NCBI GenBank assembly: GCA_026874595.1
Contig: CM049307.1
Coordinates: 80,826,643 to 80,890,642 of the forward strand
DNA from: Sipunculus nudus
Taxonomy: Eukaryota; Annelida; Sipuncula; Golfingiida; Sipunculidae
DNA length: 64,000 nucleotides
Reading direction: 5' to 3'
Positions 38,005-49,311 of this stretch are shown piece by piece. The translations under genes and the position numbers were made by a program. The notes under the pieces were generated by a model. The model did not search any database, had not been told where the DNA came from, and was given only the letters and a program-made list of their open reading frames with translations. The number at the start of each line of letters is the position of its first letter. The stretch's first letter is position 1.

Positions 38005-38195
38005 CATGAGTTTGATTGAAACCGACAATTATGCGAGCCGTTTTGTTTTAAATTGACAACAGCATGCGAAAGTCGTTTTTTTTTAAATGACAAGTATGCA
38101 AGTCGTTTTGAAATTAACAACTGCATGCGCAAGTCATTTGTGAAATTGACAAACATGAGGGTCGGTTTTTTTTTAATTGACATACACGGGGCCGT
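38005..38195. repeat. Minisatellite, about five units of 36-42 bp
   Basis: Diverged units built on AAATTGACAAC.GCATGCG.AAGTCGTTTT. Unit starts fall near 38010, 38049, 38088, 38114 and 38153. Confidence 0.7.
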
Positions 38196-39420
38196 GTGAA
38201 AAAGACACACGCGGTGTTAAATACACCCCCACATTTGTTTTCCGATTAAAAATTTATTTACGGCAGGTAGTCTATGGGTTGTTTGATGTAAGTTACAGAA
38301 CTGAAATGTTCAACTGTACTTCAGCCTTAATACTACAACAAACTCGAAATAGACTAAGAAAAAGGTCAATATGCTTTTGTGCAGAGATCTAGTTGTAACA
38401 CATGGGGCGGGGACAGGGTTTCCGCGACCCCTAAATATTGGCCAGTAAATGGACATTTTCCCCAAGAGAAAGCACCCAAAAATTCCCCCGAAAGTTTGCC
38501 TAGTACGCTACATGTGATGGAATGGTTCATTAGTGTACTGACACCATCTCATCCTCTCTTAAAGATGTCTTAAACTTAAAAACCGTACATTTACAAGAAG
38601 GAAAATAAATCTGCTCGTCAGTGCTTTACAGTGGGGCAGACTGTCGCAAAAAGTATACGCCTTAATTCCTGTATGCGCTTTCGGCGACTTCTGACGATCG
38701 TACCATCACATTTGAGTGTTTTTATGGCGTCAATTTTCAAAGTTCCGCAGTTAAAAATACTCAGCTCCGAGCTTAAAAGGATTTGGCAGGGCGTGTTGCT
38801 TGTAAAATGTCCCCATTCCACCCCAACCCCCCGTTGGTCTTTCTCGAAAACAGATATAATCTTTTTTCTAAGCGGATATCATGTCCAATCTTCCGGAGAA
38901 CCATGGCCCTTCGGCCGATGTAATATATTAACATATAACACCCCCCCCCCCCCCACTAAAAAAAATGTTCCAAAGACTATGTAATAAAGTAGATATCCAA
39001 AATTACAATTTAATCAACGAGGCATGAAAACCTGGAACCACACAGAGCTCTGCCACGCCACACAGAGCACTGCCACGCCCCCTACTGGTGGTATCAAGAA
39101 TTAATATATGTGGTGTTTCACTTGAACCATTCAGTTGTCATTCTTGCCGTTGTCATTAATTGTAATCACAGCAGCCGTGCGCCCGGCAGGATACACGTGC
39201 TCACTTGTGTTCGTGCGATCATCATAGAATAAGACTGAGATCAGAAATGTGACAGCATTTTGGCATGAAATCATAGATAGTCGCCTGTTTTCATTGACAA
39301 GCCACGGTTGCAGGCAGTCGAAACAAAGATATGGTTGTTGTATTAAAGGAGCTTGTTTAGATACCAGGTATGTATAATATGCATGCATTATAGTGTGTCA
39401 TCCTTATCCTTAAAGGAGAA
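38196..39420. other. Non-coding stretch with C-tract and a short tandem duplication
   Basis: A C-tract lies at 38941-38954. CACACAGAGC.CTGCCACGC occurs twice in tandem at 39040-39078. Open frames at 38631-38984 and 39131-39388 have no recognisable domain. Confidence 0.4.
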
Positions 39421-39424
39421 GTTT

Positions 39425-39520
39425 AAGGCATGTATGTGGTACTGTATCTTGAATGAGGATGCAAGAAGCCATGTTATCATTAGACAGCCAATCGGTCTTA
39501 GCAGCGTCTAAGATGACTTG
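39425..39520. repeat. Dispersed repeat, inverted relative to 56095-56200
   Basis: CATGTATGTGGTACTGT, TTGAATGAGGATGCAAGA, CCATGTTATCA and TTAGCAGCGTC match in order the reverse complement of about 56095-56200. The hAT-like copy 2 starts just after this block. Confidence 0.65.
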
Positions 39521-39528
39521 ATAGTCAC

Positions 39529-40390
39529 CAGAGTTGGGTCCAAACGTACTTGTACTCGAAGTACTCGTACTCATGAGTACATTTTAGAATCCTCAGTACA
39601 CGAAATTGAGTACTTTCTTCAAAATGACCTAAACATTCATACTATAGTACTCGGGTACTATAAAAGTACTCCTACAAAGCGAGTACCTTTATGAGTACTT
39701 TTGAGTAGTTCAGTATATCTACATATAATAATAAATTTGTATATAATTAGTTACAAATAATTCATCCATCCATATATACTTACATACATTCATACATACA
39801 TGCCTATTTAAGTTCTTACAAAGTATTTTCAGCATTTTGCACGACTGGTGCTGCAAACACACCCTCTTACTTAAGAAGACGCATGAAAGCAAGTCATCTG
39901 TGTTGTTAACATTGTTTGTGGGGAAAAATAAACACTCTAATTTTTTCACGCGGTATTGGTACAAGATGGCAATCATTAGCAGATCACTCAGTTGTTCAAC
40001 CATTTAAAGCTAAGTAAGAACCTAAGACTAAAATGAATGTGTGTATTAGAGCCTGGCCTGATGTATAAGATGAAATCCACATCCCAATAAGTGCTGCACA
40101 CTCAGCCATACGTGCTAAGTATGGTTGTTCGGTTGTTGGTGGCAGAGAGAATACTAACATGAAGATGAAACCCCAAATAACTGCTGGCTGAGAAGTTTTA
40201 ATAGACTTTATCAGGCTAATGCCAAAAACAGTGTCTTAGGTTTTACTGCAAATGTTCTATGTCCTCTGCCCATCTCAGCTTTGTTACGTAATGGGTGAGA
40301 CTTACTCTTTGTACACACAGTCACACTCATAGCCATTGGCTTTGGTGTCAGGTATTCTTGTCTATCACAACATCTCTCGCTCTCTCTTAG

Positions 40391-40487
<97 letters not shown>

Positions 40488-40894
40488 AGAATGCCAAGAA
40501 GGTGTGTGTATATATAACTCAAATTTGCACATAAAAACTTCTATGGTATAACCAAATTGTACGGGGTGCATCCCTAGTGTATATCCTGCTCATGCTTTCG
40601 AAAGAATAATTTGGGTTTGCTGTTAGGCACTGGTAGCAGAGAAGTTGTTTATATACGTATAATGTTCAAATATCATAACCGCTATTCACATTGAATATAT
40701 CAGCTTCTTGCATTCGCTCTACATCTTAGGTTTAACTGTTGAAAGTACTCATAAAATTACTCATGAGTACATTTGGAGTACTAAGTACTCGTACTCGAGC
40801 ACTATCATAATAATACGCGCACTTGTACTCGAGTGCTTTAAAAGTACACAGTACTCGAACTCGAGTACTTCAACTGTATTCAAACATAACGCTG
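39529..40894. mobile_element. Non-autonomous hAT-like DNA transposon, copy 2 (decayed)
   Basis: The left end is CAGAGTTGGGTCC, identical to copy 1, followed by the same AGTACT-centred subterminal units (39542-39710). The right subterminal array is at 40740-40870. The right terminal repeat is degraded to AACGCTG. The flanks are ATAGTCAC (39521-39528) and ATTGTCAC (40895-40902), an 8-bp duplication with one mismatch. The body differs from copy 1 and holds a long (TA)n tract (40392-40485). No transposase frame is present. Confidence 0.78.
40392..40485. repeat. (TA)n microsatellite inside hAT-like copy 2
   Basis: The longest TA run in the window, with one phase slip near 40451. Confidence 0.95.
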
Positions 40895-40902
40895 ATTGTC
40901 AC

Positions 40903-43900
40903 ACACTATCTTTGGGACCCCGCCTTAGTTGGTTTTGGTCTTATTTGGTCGAGTTTTAAGGATTTTGAAATACTTAGATTAAAACATCCAATAAAATCCA
41001 CCTAAAAATCCAATAGTGATATCCATGTCTAATTCAGATGGCAAGTATTTCTTATAGGTCCCCTGACCTGATTAGGAATTGGAAAGCAGAAATGCAGAAA
41101 TAGAACCGAAATCTATCATTCCATAATCACTCTAATCACATTCTATAATCACCCATAATGCCTCTATTCGCAACACTATCGCCGGTGATCATCTTGCATT
41201 TTATCGACAAAAAGGTGGAAATATGTAGGTATTGGGGTGTAACTGTCGTCCAGCTTGTTTTAATTATTTTGACACATTTATTTTAGAAGAAGATACATGA
41301 GGCACCAATTGCAGATAGCAATACATCCTACACATGCTCAAACCTAGGACTGATACCATATGTGCCAGTGGCGTCATTGCAGGAAGAAAGTATGGTATTG
41401 GGGGGGGGGGGGGGGAGAGAATTACATTGATCAGCTATTCCAGCTATTCAGAAAAAAATATAAATACTATAAATATGAATATTTAGTAATAAATATGAAA
41501 TATCCAAATAATATGAAATGCATGAAGAATTAGAATAAGAAATTTTGGTTCTATATCTGCATTTCTGCTTGATGGACGAGCATACTTCAACTCGGCCATA
41601 CATCTGATATATATATATGGGTTTATTAAAAAATGTATCATAACCTACAACCCTGAATAGCCCCTTCCCCCCCCCCCCCCCCCCCCCACTACCCTTAAAG
41701 ATAATTCGAGGCCACTAGAATTCGCCAACACGTTTCTAAATATATCATTTATATCCTTACAAAAACACACACTAATAATACAATATTTACATGACTATGA
41801 CATAGTTTACTTCTAACGTGGAGGGATTGGAGGTCATTCTCAAAATCTTCCTCCTTTGATCGCACGAGGAACATTATGTTCTGACGTCTGCATGGTCTGT
41901 GGGCGTAAGTAGATACTCAAAAATCTTCAACAAGAAAATTACGTGTCATTTTTCTAAAGAGAAAATGCTGGTTGTGAAGCATGTTTTAAGTAGACGTTAT
42001 TTAAGTAGACGGAATCATTATACTTCACATTTTACATATGTGTGTTGTTAATTTCGTTAGTTTCTCTGTTTAAAATGAGGCCAATCTCGCTATTTGAACT
42101 TGCATATCGCCAAAAAAGCGCACTCCGGAGAGTCTGACAAGAACCCCTTGGCGTGTCTTATATACTCAAATGAGAGCAACAAGTGTCAGGTGAAAATAAC
42201 AAAAACAAATAAGCTCATGAAATCTACACTGAAAACTAGTGCAGATTGTGTGATAAAGTGGTGAGCAAATTTGTGGAAGATTAATTTAAGGATGTTACGT
42301 CACAAGCACAGAGATACCATTCGACTCTTCCTCACTATACCTATAACTTTGTTTTACGAATGGCTCCATGTATTTGTTATACGCCATTATTATTTATACT
42401 TCCGCCAGGTGGCGCTGTTTTAAGTTTTTACCGCCGTTGGTCAGTGTGTTAGTTTCCTGAAGAGGTAAAGCACGGAATGCCATGATTATTTTTTTAGGTT
42501 TTGGGTACAAGTCAAGGTACCACCAACATTTTTGAAGGTAATTTGAATACCCATATTTTCTAAGAGTGATAATGAGAAGTATTTTTTATCCCAGCCTAAG
42601 AACATACAGTTCTTGACTGAGGTGAAAGTTTCAGATCAAAGGTCTGACCTAATTGAGGCCGCCTTTGTGTTGGCAGGTAGATCTTACCTGTAATGTAAAC
42701 GTGTCGATGAATCATGAAACACATTTCTCTCGGTATGAATTTATATATTTGTAGATTTTTCTTATCACATACCGCAGCGTTCATGATGATTCCAAATGTG
42801 CGGTCTGTGATTCCTTATTATTCACAGGCTATTTTATTTAAAATTAAAACTCTCCAATGGTTTCGGGGTTGTTTTTCTATTAAAGTCATGATTATTTACA
42901 TTTTGTCTTAACAAAACATTATAAACCTTACGTCACTATGACGATATATTTGTAAATTTCAGTATAAACATTTATCTGAGGTGCTGCTATCTGCACAGTA
43001 CTTGTTAACTGATTCCAGTATATGGAAAATGATTCAAAAGAAAGTTGTCAAATGAAAAATATATAAATGATCATTTTGTTTTTGTGTTTTATTAATCTCT
43101 GAAACACTGTTGTTTATTGATATTGGAGAAATATATGCTACACTTAGACACATTGTTTTGTTTTTATGATATCTTTTGAATTTATGGCAAAATGACGTTC
43201 TTTTAATTGCCAAAATGTATTATACTCTACAACCCCCCCCCCCCCCCCCCCCAAAAGGTTCAGGAAGTAGGGGGTATGTCCTCTCTGTCTCCCATCAACC
43301 GGCGTCCATGATACCATATATCAATTCTCTCCATATATTCTCTGTTAAGGGATATCTGTGATTATATATAAAAGCATATTTTTGAAAGCAGGGTGGGCTT
43401 TGCATTCTAAGGATCTTTTTCCGTGGGGTGTGCTGACCTCCGGCATATAATAATTACCATATTTGTTCATAAAAGATCTAATCAAGCCCGTAGGAAGGGA
43501 GCCTTATAACATTTGTTGATCAATTTATTTCCATACCAATATGCTGGTTAAAATTATATGATGGTGGACTTTCTAAATTTGCTCAGGGTGCAAAGCGAAA
43601 CCATCGCTTTTGTTTCTTTATTTCTCTTCTGTCAAATACACTTGATACTTAATTTTAACCTTGAACTAATGTCAATGGTCGTACACTCCCTAGCCTTTTT
43701 TCCAATATAACTCAGTTGCGAGCATGGGGGCGGGGAGGCTTCCAGATATTGTTTTCTTTAATTAATGCTGATATAACTGAAATAAAATTTTTAACCGTAA
43801 ACTTTTATTTCAAACATTTAGGGCTAGAATACTAATATTCACTGTGGTTGCGACCATGGTAATATATATGGTATTAATAAAAATAGGGCCGTGTACATTT

Positions 43901-44552
43901 AGCAGTTTGTGTATACTGCTGTAGAAACCTATAATTCCAGTTACCAATACATTGCAGGAAACATTAAAATCATCAATGTGACAGAAAAATATCAGTGCAA
44001 CATTCTTTTAAAAACAATCGGAAAAGGGTATTCTGATAAACTTCTGTTCTTTTCCTCAGCTGACCTTCATTCAAATGAAAGCAAAGGAGCGACATATGTT
44101 AATAACCACGCCAATGTCCATAACGATATATCCGCACGCGTCATTCATACTAAACGAACGCGGTAACGATATGTTGCCAGCATTGATGTCAACGTTCTGC
44201 ACGCTGATTGGTTATTGACATTCTGTGCACTGATTGGTTTATTTATATTGTTTATCTTTGGATACATAATTAACCATATAACATTGGAGTAAATTCCTGA
44301 CAAGGTATCCGCAATCTAATGGAAGAAGGTACGTTATCGGCGCATATACATAACCGGTTTATGTATAGAGAAAATAATACTTAAAAGTATAGCGTCATTT
44401 TGAAATATCCTTTAATTAATCCAAAATGTGTACATTTTTAAGTTAGATTTAACCTATCGACGTTGCGCTGAGTAACATATATCAGCATTAGACAACACAC
44501 CGGAGATTCCAAAATATATTGTCAATTATTTACAGGACAGGTCGGAGGCAAG
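40903..44552. other. Intergenic stretch upstream of the lectin gene
   Basis: AT-rich, with homopolymer tracts poly-G 41400-41415, poly-C 41667-41687 and poly-C 43233-43252. No coding motif, tRNA or classified repeat found. The short frames at 42714-42911 and 43909-44166 lack family features. Confidence 0.4.
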
Positions 44553-45843
44553 ATGAATTACCTACTTGTGCTGCTATTTGCTGTTGTACTAACGTTGCGT
44601 CACATGCAAGAGGTGGTAAGAATACCAACTCATGTTTAACCACTGTATCGAACAGAGTGTCCAAAGAAACCTGCCTTTGAAGATATCTTAATATTGATTT
44701 TAAATGGATGATATATTATACGAATGTTTATTACATATTGATCGAAAGATTAATGCAAAACATAACTATCGGTACATGGAATCAGGTTTTAGTTTACGAA
44801 TTTTAGTAACAAACATAAATACTAAAGCCCTCCCATTGCTAATACTGCCACAACACCTTCAACCCCCCCCCCCCCCCCCACACACACACCCTACGAAATA
44901 ATCATGTCTGTATGGTAGTTCTCATACCTGGCAAATAATAGAAGGAAAGCTGTTTGATTTTAATGTTACATTGTATCTCTTACAGCATCATTTTGCCGCC
45001 CGAGTGAGTTCTTTCACATCAGTCAAGCCAATGACTGCGGGACGTGCTACAGTTTAGATCTTGTCCTGCGGACCTGGACTGAAGCGCTGGCTTTCTGTAG
45101 ATCACAAGGCAGTAACCTTGTCAGCATAGAAACCGCAAGTGAAAACGAGTTCCTGAAGCGGGTCATTAAAAGGAATCATAAACATCCCCTGATGAAAGGT
45201 AATGCCAAAGTTGTGATAAACTGAATGGAATGTGGACAATGAAGTTGTTGTAAATCTTGTCTGCACATGAAATCACTAAATTATTTTTTTTTTGCATAAA
45301 CAATTCGACCGAATAGTGCCGAGTAAAGGATGGTAAATTTAACAGGATACTGCTGTAAAGGTAAACCCTGGATTCAATTTATTAATGTAGAAAATTAAAG
45401 TATTCTTGTGACATCAATGGTTCCTTATTGACCAGAAAATGGATTATTAACCATATAAATTCCAGAGAAACATCCAGGTGCACTTTTTAGGGATGGACTA
45501 GTTCACGGATGTCGAATGTTGACATGTTGATTTCTTTAATTCGGAAAATTAACTTAATTATGTCTCATTCTTATTCTATTGATATTTTTCTCCTTTAGAG
45601 AATATGAAAAATACTTACTGGTTTGGATTCTGGACATCGGGATCAGATAAAGATGTGGAGGGGCGCTTTGTGTGGAAATCGACTGATATGCCATTTTCAT
45701 ACGCACACTGGACCCGAGGCAAACCAGACAACGCCGGCGGACGGGAACACTATGTTCACATCCATGCATTGACTGGCATGTGGAATGACGCTCCTGAAAA
45801 ATGGCGACTGCTTTCCATCTGTAAACGGGCTCGACTATGCTAG
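44553..45843 (+). CDS. Secreted C-type lectin, three exons
   Basis: Exon 1 (44553-44615) encodes a signal peptide beginning MNYLLVLLFAVVLTL and ends at a GTAAGA donor. Exon 2 (44986-45198) encodes a cysteine-rich start, then CYSLDLVLRTWTEALAFCRS and LVSIETASEN, the first half of the fold; its G|GTAATG donor is phase 1. Exon 3 (45599-45843) encodes YWFGFW, WTRGKPDN at the EPN/QPD position, and GMWND, ending SICKRARLC. The single lectin domain should be secreted and could bind sugars through calcium. The motif is KPD, so specificity is unclear. The two cysteines of the inner conserved disulfide are replaced (EHY for EDC; Glu where WNDxxC expects Cys). Exon 1 and exon 2 do not join in frame through the strong donor: a weaker C|GT at 44599 would, or one base is missing in exon 1. 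Confidence 0.83.
44863..44892. repeat. Poly-C tract plus (CA)n in lectin intron 1
   Basis: Seventeen Cs followed by a CA run, about 95 bases before the exon 2 acceptor. Confidence 0.85.
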
Positions 45844-46121
45844 TAGAAACCAAGGCATCTGCATATTATCATCCCATATTTTATTATGCATGAGATAATT
45901 CTGCTAAATCGCTTAGTAATATCTCAAAGCAATATCGTAAAACCAGATAAGCACGATTCAAACGTATTTCTGTTCAGGATGCTTCGGTCTCTAAAAAATA
46001 GTTCCTTAGCTATCTCTGAATCGAATAATTATGCTACTGATTATGACTCCGTTCTCAAAGCGTTTACTTTGTTCAGGTTGTATAAGTATTCCATGGAAAG
46101 CTATAGACGATATAATGGAAT

Positions 46122-46127
46122 AATAAA
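46122..46127 (+). terminator. Polyadenylation signal of the lectin gene
   Basis: AATAAA about 280 bases after the stop codon. The surrounding 3' untranslated sequence is shared with the inverted copy at 34.3 kb. Confidence 0.55.
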
Positions 46128-46540
46128 TGTACATTCATAACAGTCTTATTTTTATGTTACATGCAAAAGCTTGACGTTAGAATGAAATGTTGATAAATAA
46201 GGTCTGTTTATTTTACAAGGGTTTCAAGACTTGAACTTAATCTAGGTCTCTAATGACCTTGCGTTAAATTGCACCTCGGGTTTTCGCCTAACCTGAACAG
46301 CTATAATTTCGATTAGTGGCACTAGAGGTCTCTCCTATGCCCATTTCAGTGCCTTCAATTTGCTTCGGTGACGCTCCTGTGTGCGGACACGTAGCACAGC
46401 TGTTTGACAATTCAGCTCTTCTGGCCCCCTGCCTCCAATTAAGTTGTCATGAACATCTTAGTGGAAAAAATATTACTGAAATGATGTCTGAGCCCTTAAA
46501 AAACACTAGTTCGGTCATTTTGTCTTAAAATGTATATTAT

Positions 46541-47390
46541 CTAACACAAAAGATAAATTGCACTTCCGCATATGAAAATAGTTTAGGTCCTAGCATTTGA
46601 ACTTCTGACCTGCCCGCCCCTCTTAAACTGTTCGAGCCCAAAAATAAATTGCAAGCTTACATGCCAGATAATATCACCTATACCTCTCTGCGCTAAACCA
46701 TAGTCCAGAATCACTTGATTCGTCATTTTATTTGAACATTCAAGGCCTACAGAAATTCTTTATGAGTACTTCGTTAAGTGCTGTCAATAAAAAGTGGGTA
46801 CTTTAATAAGTAAATGTGAAAGTACTATTGCATTATTTCGTGTTTGGTATCCACTAATCTGCATAAAATTTATTACCTCATTAAATATTTATATTAATAT
46901 GATTAGATATGATTTATGATGATTAATAATATTATTAATAATAATTTTATTTATATATTTATACACACACATTATATCTAAAATGTTCTATTGAAATAAA
47001 ATATATATGGTGCAAGCTGGCAAATATTTAGTTTTGCCTTTTTAACTTACCGATCGTGACACTAATTGGAACATAGCAAGTTGCCAGGGAAAAGTTAAAT
47101 AAACACATAATTTATTTTTACCTTTAGGAATTCCTTTATGGAATCAAGATATAAATTAAAACATTACTGGCCCTCGTTTGAAAAAAAAAGATGATCTCTG
47201 AAAACAGAAGCGTCGAAGAATTATAACATTTGTGTGTATGTGTATGCGGACTTTTTTTCTTATATTTTTCTTTGGAGGTAACCGCCTCCATTTTTTTAAT
47301 GCTGACATTTTTAATTCTTAACCTAAGTATGTACATCTGCAGAGTTTCCAATTCGGTTTGGGACTACTAGACAGGGCGGTAGCACTCGCT
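46541..47390. other. Non-coding stretch, nothing recognised
   Basis: AT-rich with many TAATAT words near 46900. No coding motif. Confidence 0.4.
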
Positions 47391-47394
47391 TCCT

Positions 47395-47660
47395 ATCATT
47401 TTTATTTTTGTATCCTGGTGTCACCCAGGCCCGATGTCTACCGCAACTGCGGAACCTGGGTGTGTAATCATCCCCATTGCTGGGTCATAACACCGAATAA
47501 CCCCCCAAGACGCACTCGTATGTAGGTAACAGCTGTTGGGCACAGCCTTCCCATAAAGCCTGCAAAGCACTCAACTTGGTTGGTGGCCGACGAGATTCGA
47601 ACCCACGGTCACCCGGCTTTGAGTCCTGCGCTCTTCCCCTGAGCCACAAAAGCCGGTATG
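47395..47660 (-). mobile_element. tRNA-derived SINE, family 2
   Basis: On the minus strand, TGGCTCAGGGG (A-box) and GGTTCGAATC (B-box) lie about 40 bases apart within 47583-47655. The flanking arms do not form a full cloverleaf acceptor stem, so this is a SINE head rather than a tRNA gene. The tail contains TGACCCAGCAATGG, which also occurs near 60340. Confidence 0.6.
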
Positions 47661-47946
47661 TGTGGACTTTATTTTCAATTGAGTTTGCATAATATTTCCC
47701 AGAAAAAGTGAAATGTTCTCTAAATCTTAAAACGGTGAGTGAAAACAGCTGTATGATTCTCACCATTTCTGGGCTGTGTCGCACTGTTCATTCTTAGCGA
47801 ACACTAACACAAATAATAGCGAACAGTAACACATATGTGCCATATGATCTACATAATTTAAATAAAATGAAAGGAGTAAATAGTTGAAACTTCTCATTGG
47901 TTATGGTGATTTATTTTATTTTGCTCAATATGAGTAAGTTACAACA
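47661..47946. other. Short non-coding gap
   Basis: AT-rich spacer between the two SINE families; nothing recognised. Confidence 0.4.

Positions 47947-47988
<42 letters not shown>
47947..47988. repeat. (TA)n(GA)n microsatellite
   Basis: A TA run passes into a GA run and abuts the SINE at 47989. Confidence 0.95.
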
Positions 47989-47990
<2 letters not shown>

Positions 47991-48152
47991 AATGAACAGC
48001 CATGCTGGTTCATTATACGTAGAAATGGAACATGAATACACAGAAAAGTCGGTTCACTGCCGACGGGAATTGAACCCATGACCTTTCGATTGCCGGTCGC
48101 TTGCTCTATCCACTGAGCTACTGCCGATCCCCGACCCCTCTGTGTATTTGCA
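47989..48152 (-). mobile_element. tRNA-derived SINE, family 1, copy 1
   Basis: Minus-strand A-box TAGCTCAGTGGAT (48120-48108) and B-box GGTTCAATTCCC (48077-48066), preceded by TGCAAATACACAGAGGGGTCG and followed by a body ending in CCATGCTGGTTCATTC. Three relatives lie within 2.6 kb. It forms the outer part of the left arm of an inverted repeat whose right arm is 50322-50706. Confidence 0.8.
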
Positions 48153-48483
48153 GCCATGCTGGTACTACCCACTACATGTGTCGGCACAGCAACTTTGCAT
48201 TGTTACAGGTGCCCTTTTTATTGTGTGACATGGGCGTGGCTCGTGTTGTGGCGCCCGTGTCTGGCCGCGTGTTGTATTCTCGGTTTCATCCGTGCTGGTT
48301 GGGCTCTCGTTGTCATGCTAGCTTGGGGCTTTCTCGCCTGGCCGAGATCGCGTGTGGACCCTGGTATGTGGAGACACAGCGAGGTTCTTCTAGATGATTC
48401 CTGTACGGCACGTTTACTGTGTGTTATGTTAGATCCTTTGGACTGTTCGAACAGTGGAAAATTCTCTGCTTGGGGTGGGAAGT

Positions 48484-48490
48484 TATAAAT
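48484..48490 (+). promoter_or_regulatory. TATA box of LTR-like copy B
   Basis: TATAAATAGGGGGCTGT matches the TATA region of the other two copies (TATATATAGGGGCTGT, TATAAATAGGGGCTGT). Confidence 0.6.
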
Positions 48491-48886
48491 AGGGGGCTGT
48501 GTTTTGGAGCCGGGAGAGGCAGGAGAGAAGATTCCAGCGGACATAGACGTGTTTATGTCAGTTTGTGGGACCTGTCCGATTATCCAGTAATTTCAGGGAT
48601 TCAACTATTACTAACTCCATACAATTTAAACCTGCCTGTCACAAGTTTACTTTCTGGATTGTTACAAGAGCTTTACATTGGACTGTTATTCTCCGAGAGG
48701 ATTTGTGTAGACTTTTCATCCTGCATATACAATTTTACAGGATTTATTGTTGTGGCAGTGGTGGTTTCCAGGTACTGTGCTATTTGTTTATTTTAATGTG
48801 TGATTGTATTGATTTGTTGTTGTACTGCTGTGATAATGAGTAATTGTATTGATTTAGTGTATTGTAATGTTAGGTGTTGTTTTAAG

Positions 48887-48892
48887 AATAAA
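48887..48892 (+). terminator. Polyadenylation signal of LTR-like copy B
   Basis: AATAAA about 400 bases after the TATA box, in a region conserved in the minus-strand copy. Confidence 0.5.
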
Positions 48893-49099
48893 TAATAGTT
48901 ATTTGTTGACAAAAACCAATGACTTCTTTATTCATTCCCCTAGACATTTCACGCTGCCTAGTGTTACAGAATCTGATTTTTTTATCTCCATTACAATATT
49001 TGTGTTCATCACGCATACGTGATCCGTTTTATATTAGGTTCTGTAACAGCATGCAGCAGGGATAACTGGTGGCCTTATTTGGTGTGTGGCATATATTAT

Positions 49100-49275
49100 A
49101 TAGAGAGATGAATGAATAGCCATGCTGGTTCATTGTACGTTGAAATGGGACATGAATACACAGAAAAATCGGTTCACTGCCGATGGGAATCGAACCCATG
49201 ACCTTACGATTGTCGGTCGCTTGCTCTATTCACTGAGCTACAGCCGATGCCCGACCCCTCTATGTATTTGCACAT
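49100..49275 (-). mobile_element. tRNA-derived SINE, family 1, copy 2
   Basis: Minus-strand A-box TAGCTCAGTGAAT and B-box GGTTCGATTCCC with the same outer sequences as copy 1, including CCATGCTGGTTCATT and TGCAAATACATAGAGGGGTCG. Confidence 0.8.
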
Positions 49276-49311
49276 CTTTTTTTTTAAGTGGCTTCCATCT
49301 TTCTCCACATG

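Larger units (their letters stand above)
48201..49048 (+). mobile_element. Solo-LTR-like insertion, copy B
   Basis: Starts TGTTACAG and ends CTGTAACA, flanked by GCAT on both sides (48197-48200, 49049-49052). The matching place in the right inverted arm (50491-50494) has a single ATGC, which is the empty site read on the other strand. Internal signals are TATAAAT at 48484-48490 and AATAAA at 48887-48892, in the order expected for U3-R-U5. Related copies lie at 3952-4325 and 50745-52741. No internal retrotransposon region is attached. A short-TIR DNA element cannot be fully excluded. Confidence 0.75.

Noticed and set aside
47583-47655. tRNA gene on the minus strand
   Set aside because: A-box and B-box are present, but acceptor and T stems do not pair properly and SINE-like sequence continues on both sides.
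48056-48135. tRNA gene on the minus strand
   Set aside because: Four near-identical copies with shared flanking bodies within 2.7 kb show a tRNA-derived SINE.
48101-48843. Several 80-125-codon open frames
   Set aside because: They lie in the LTR-like repeat and SINE and include overlapping frames on both strands; none resembles gag, pol or any other protein.
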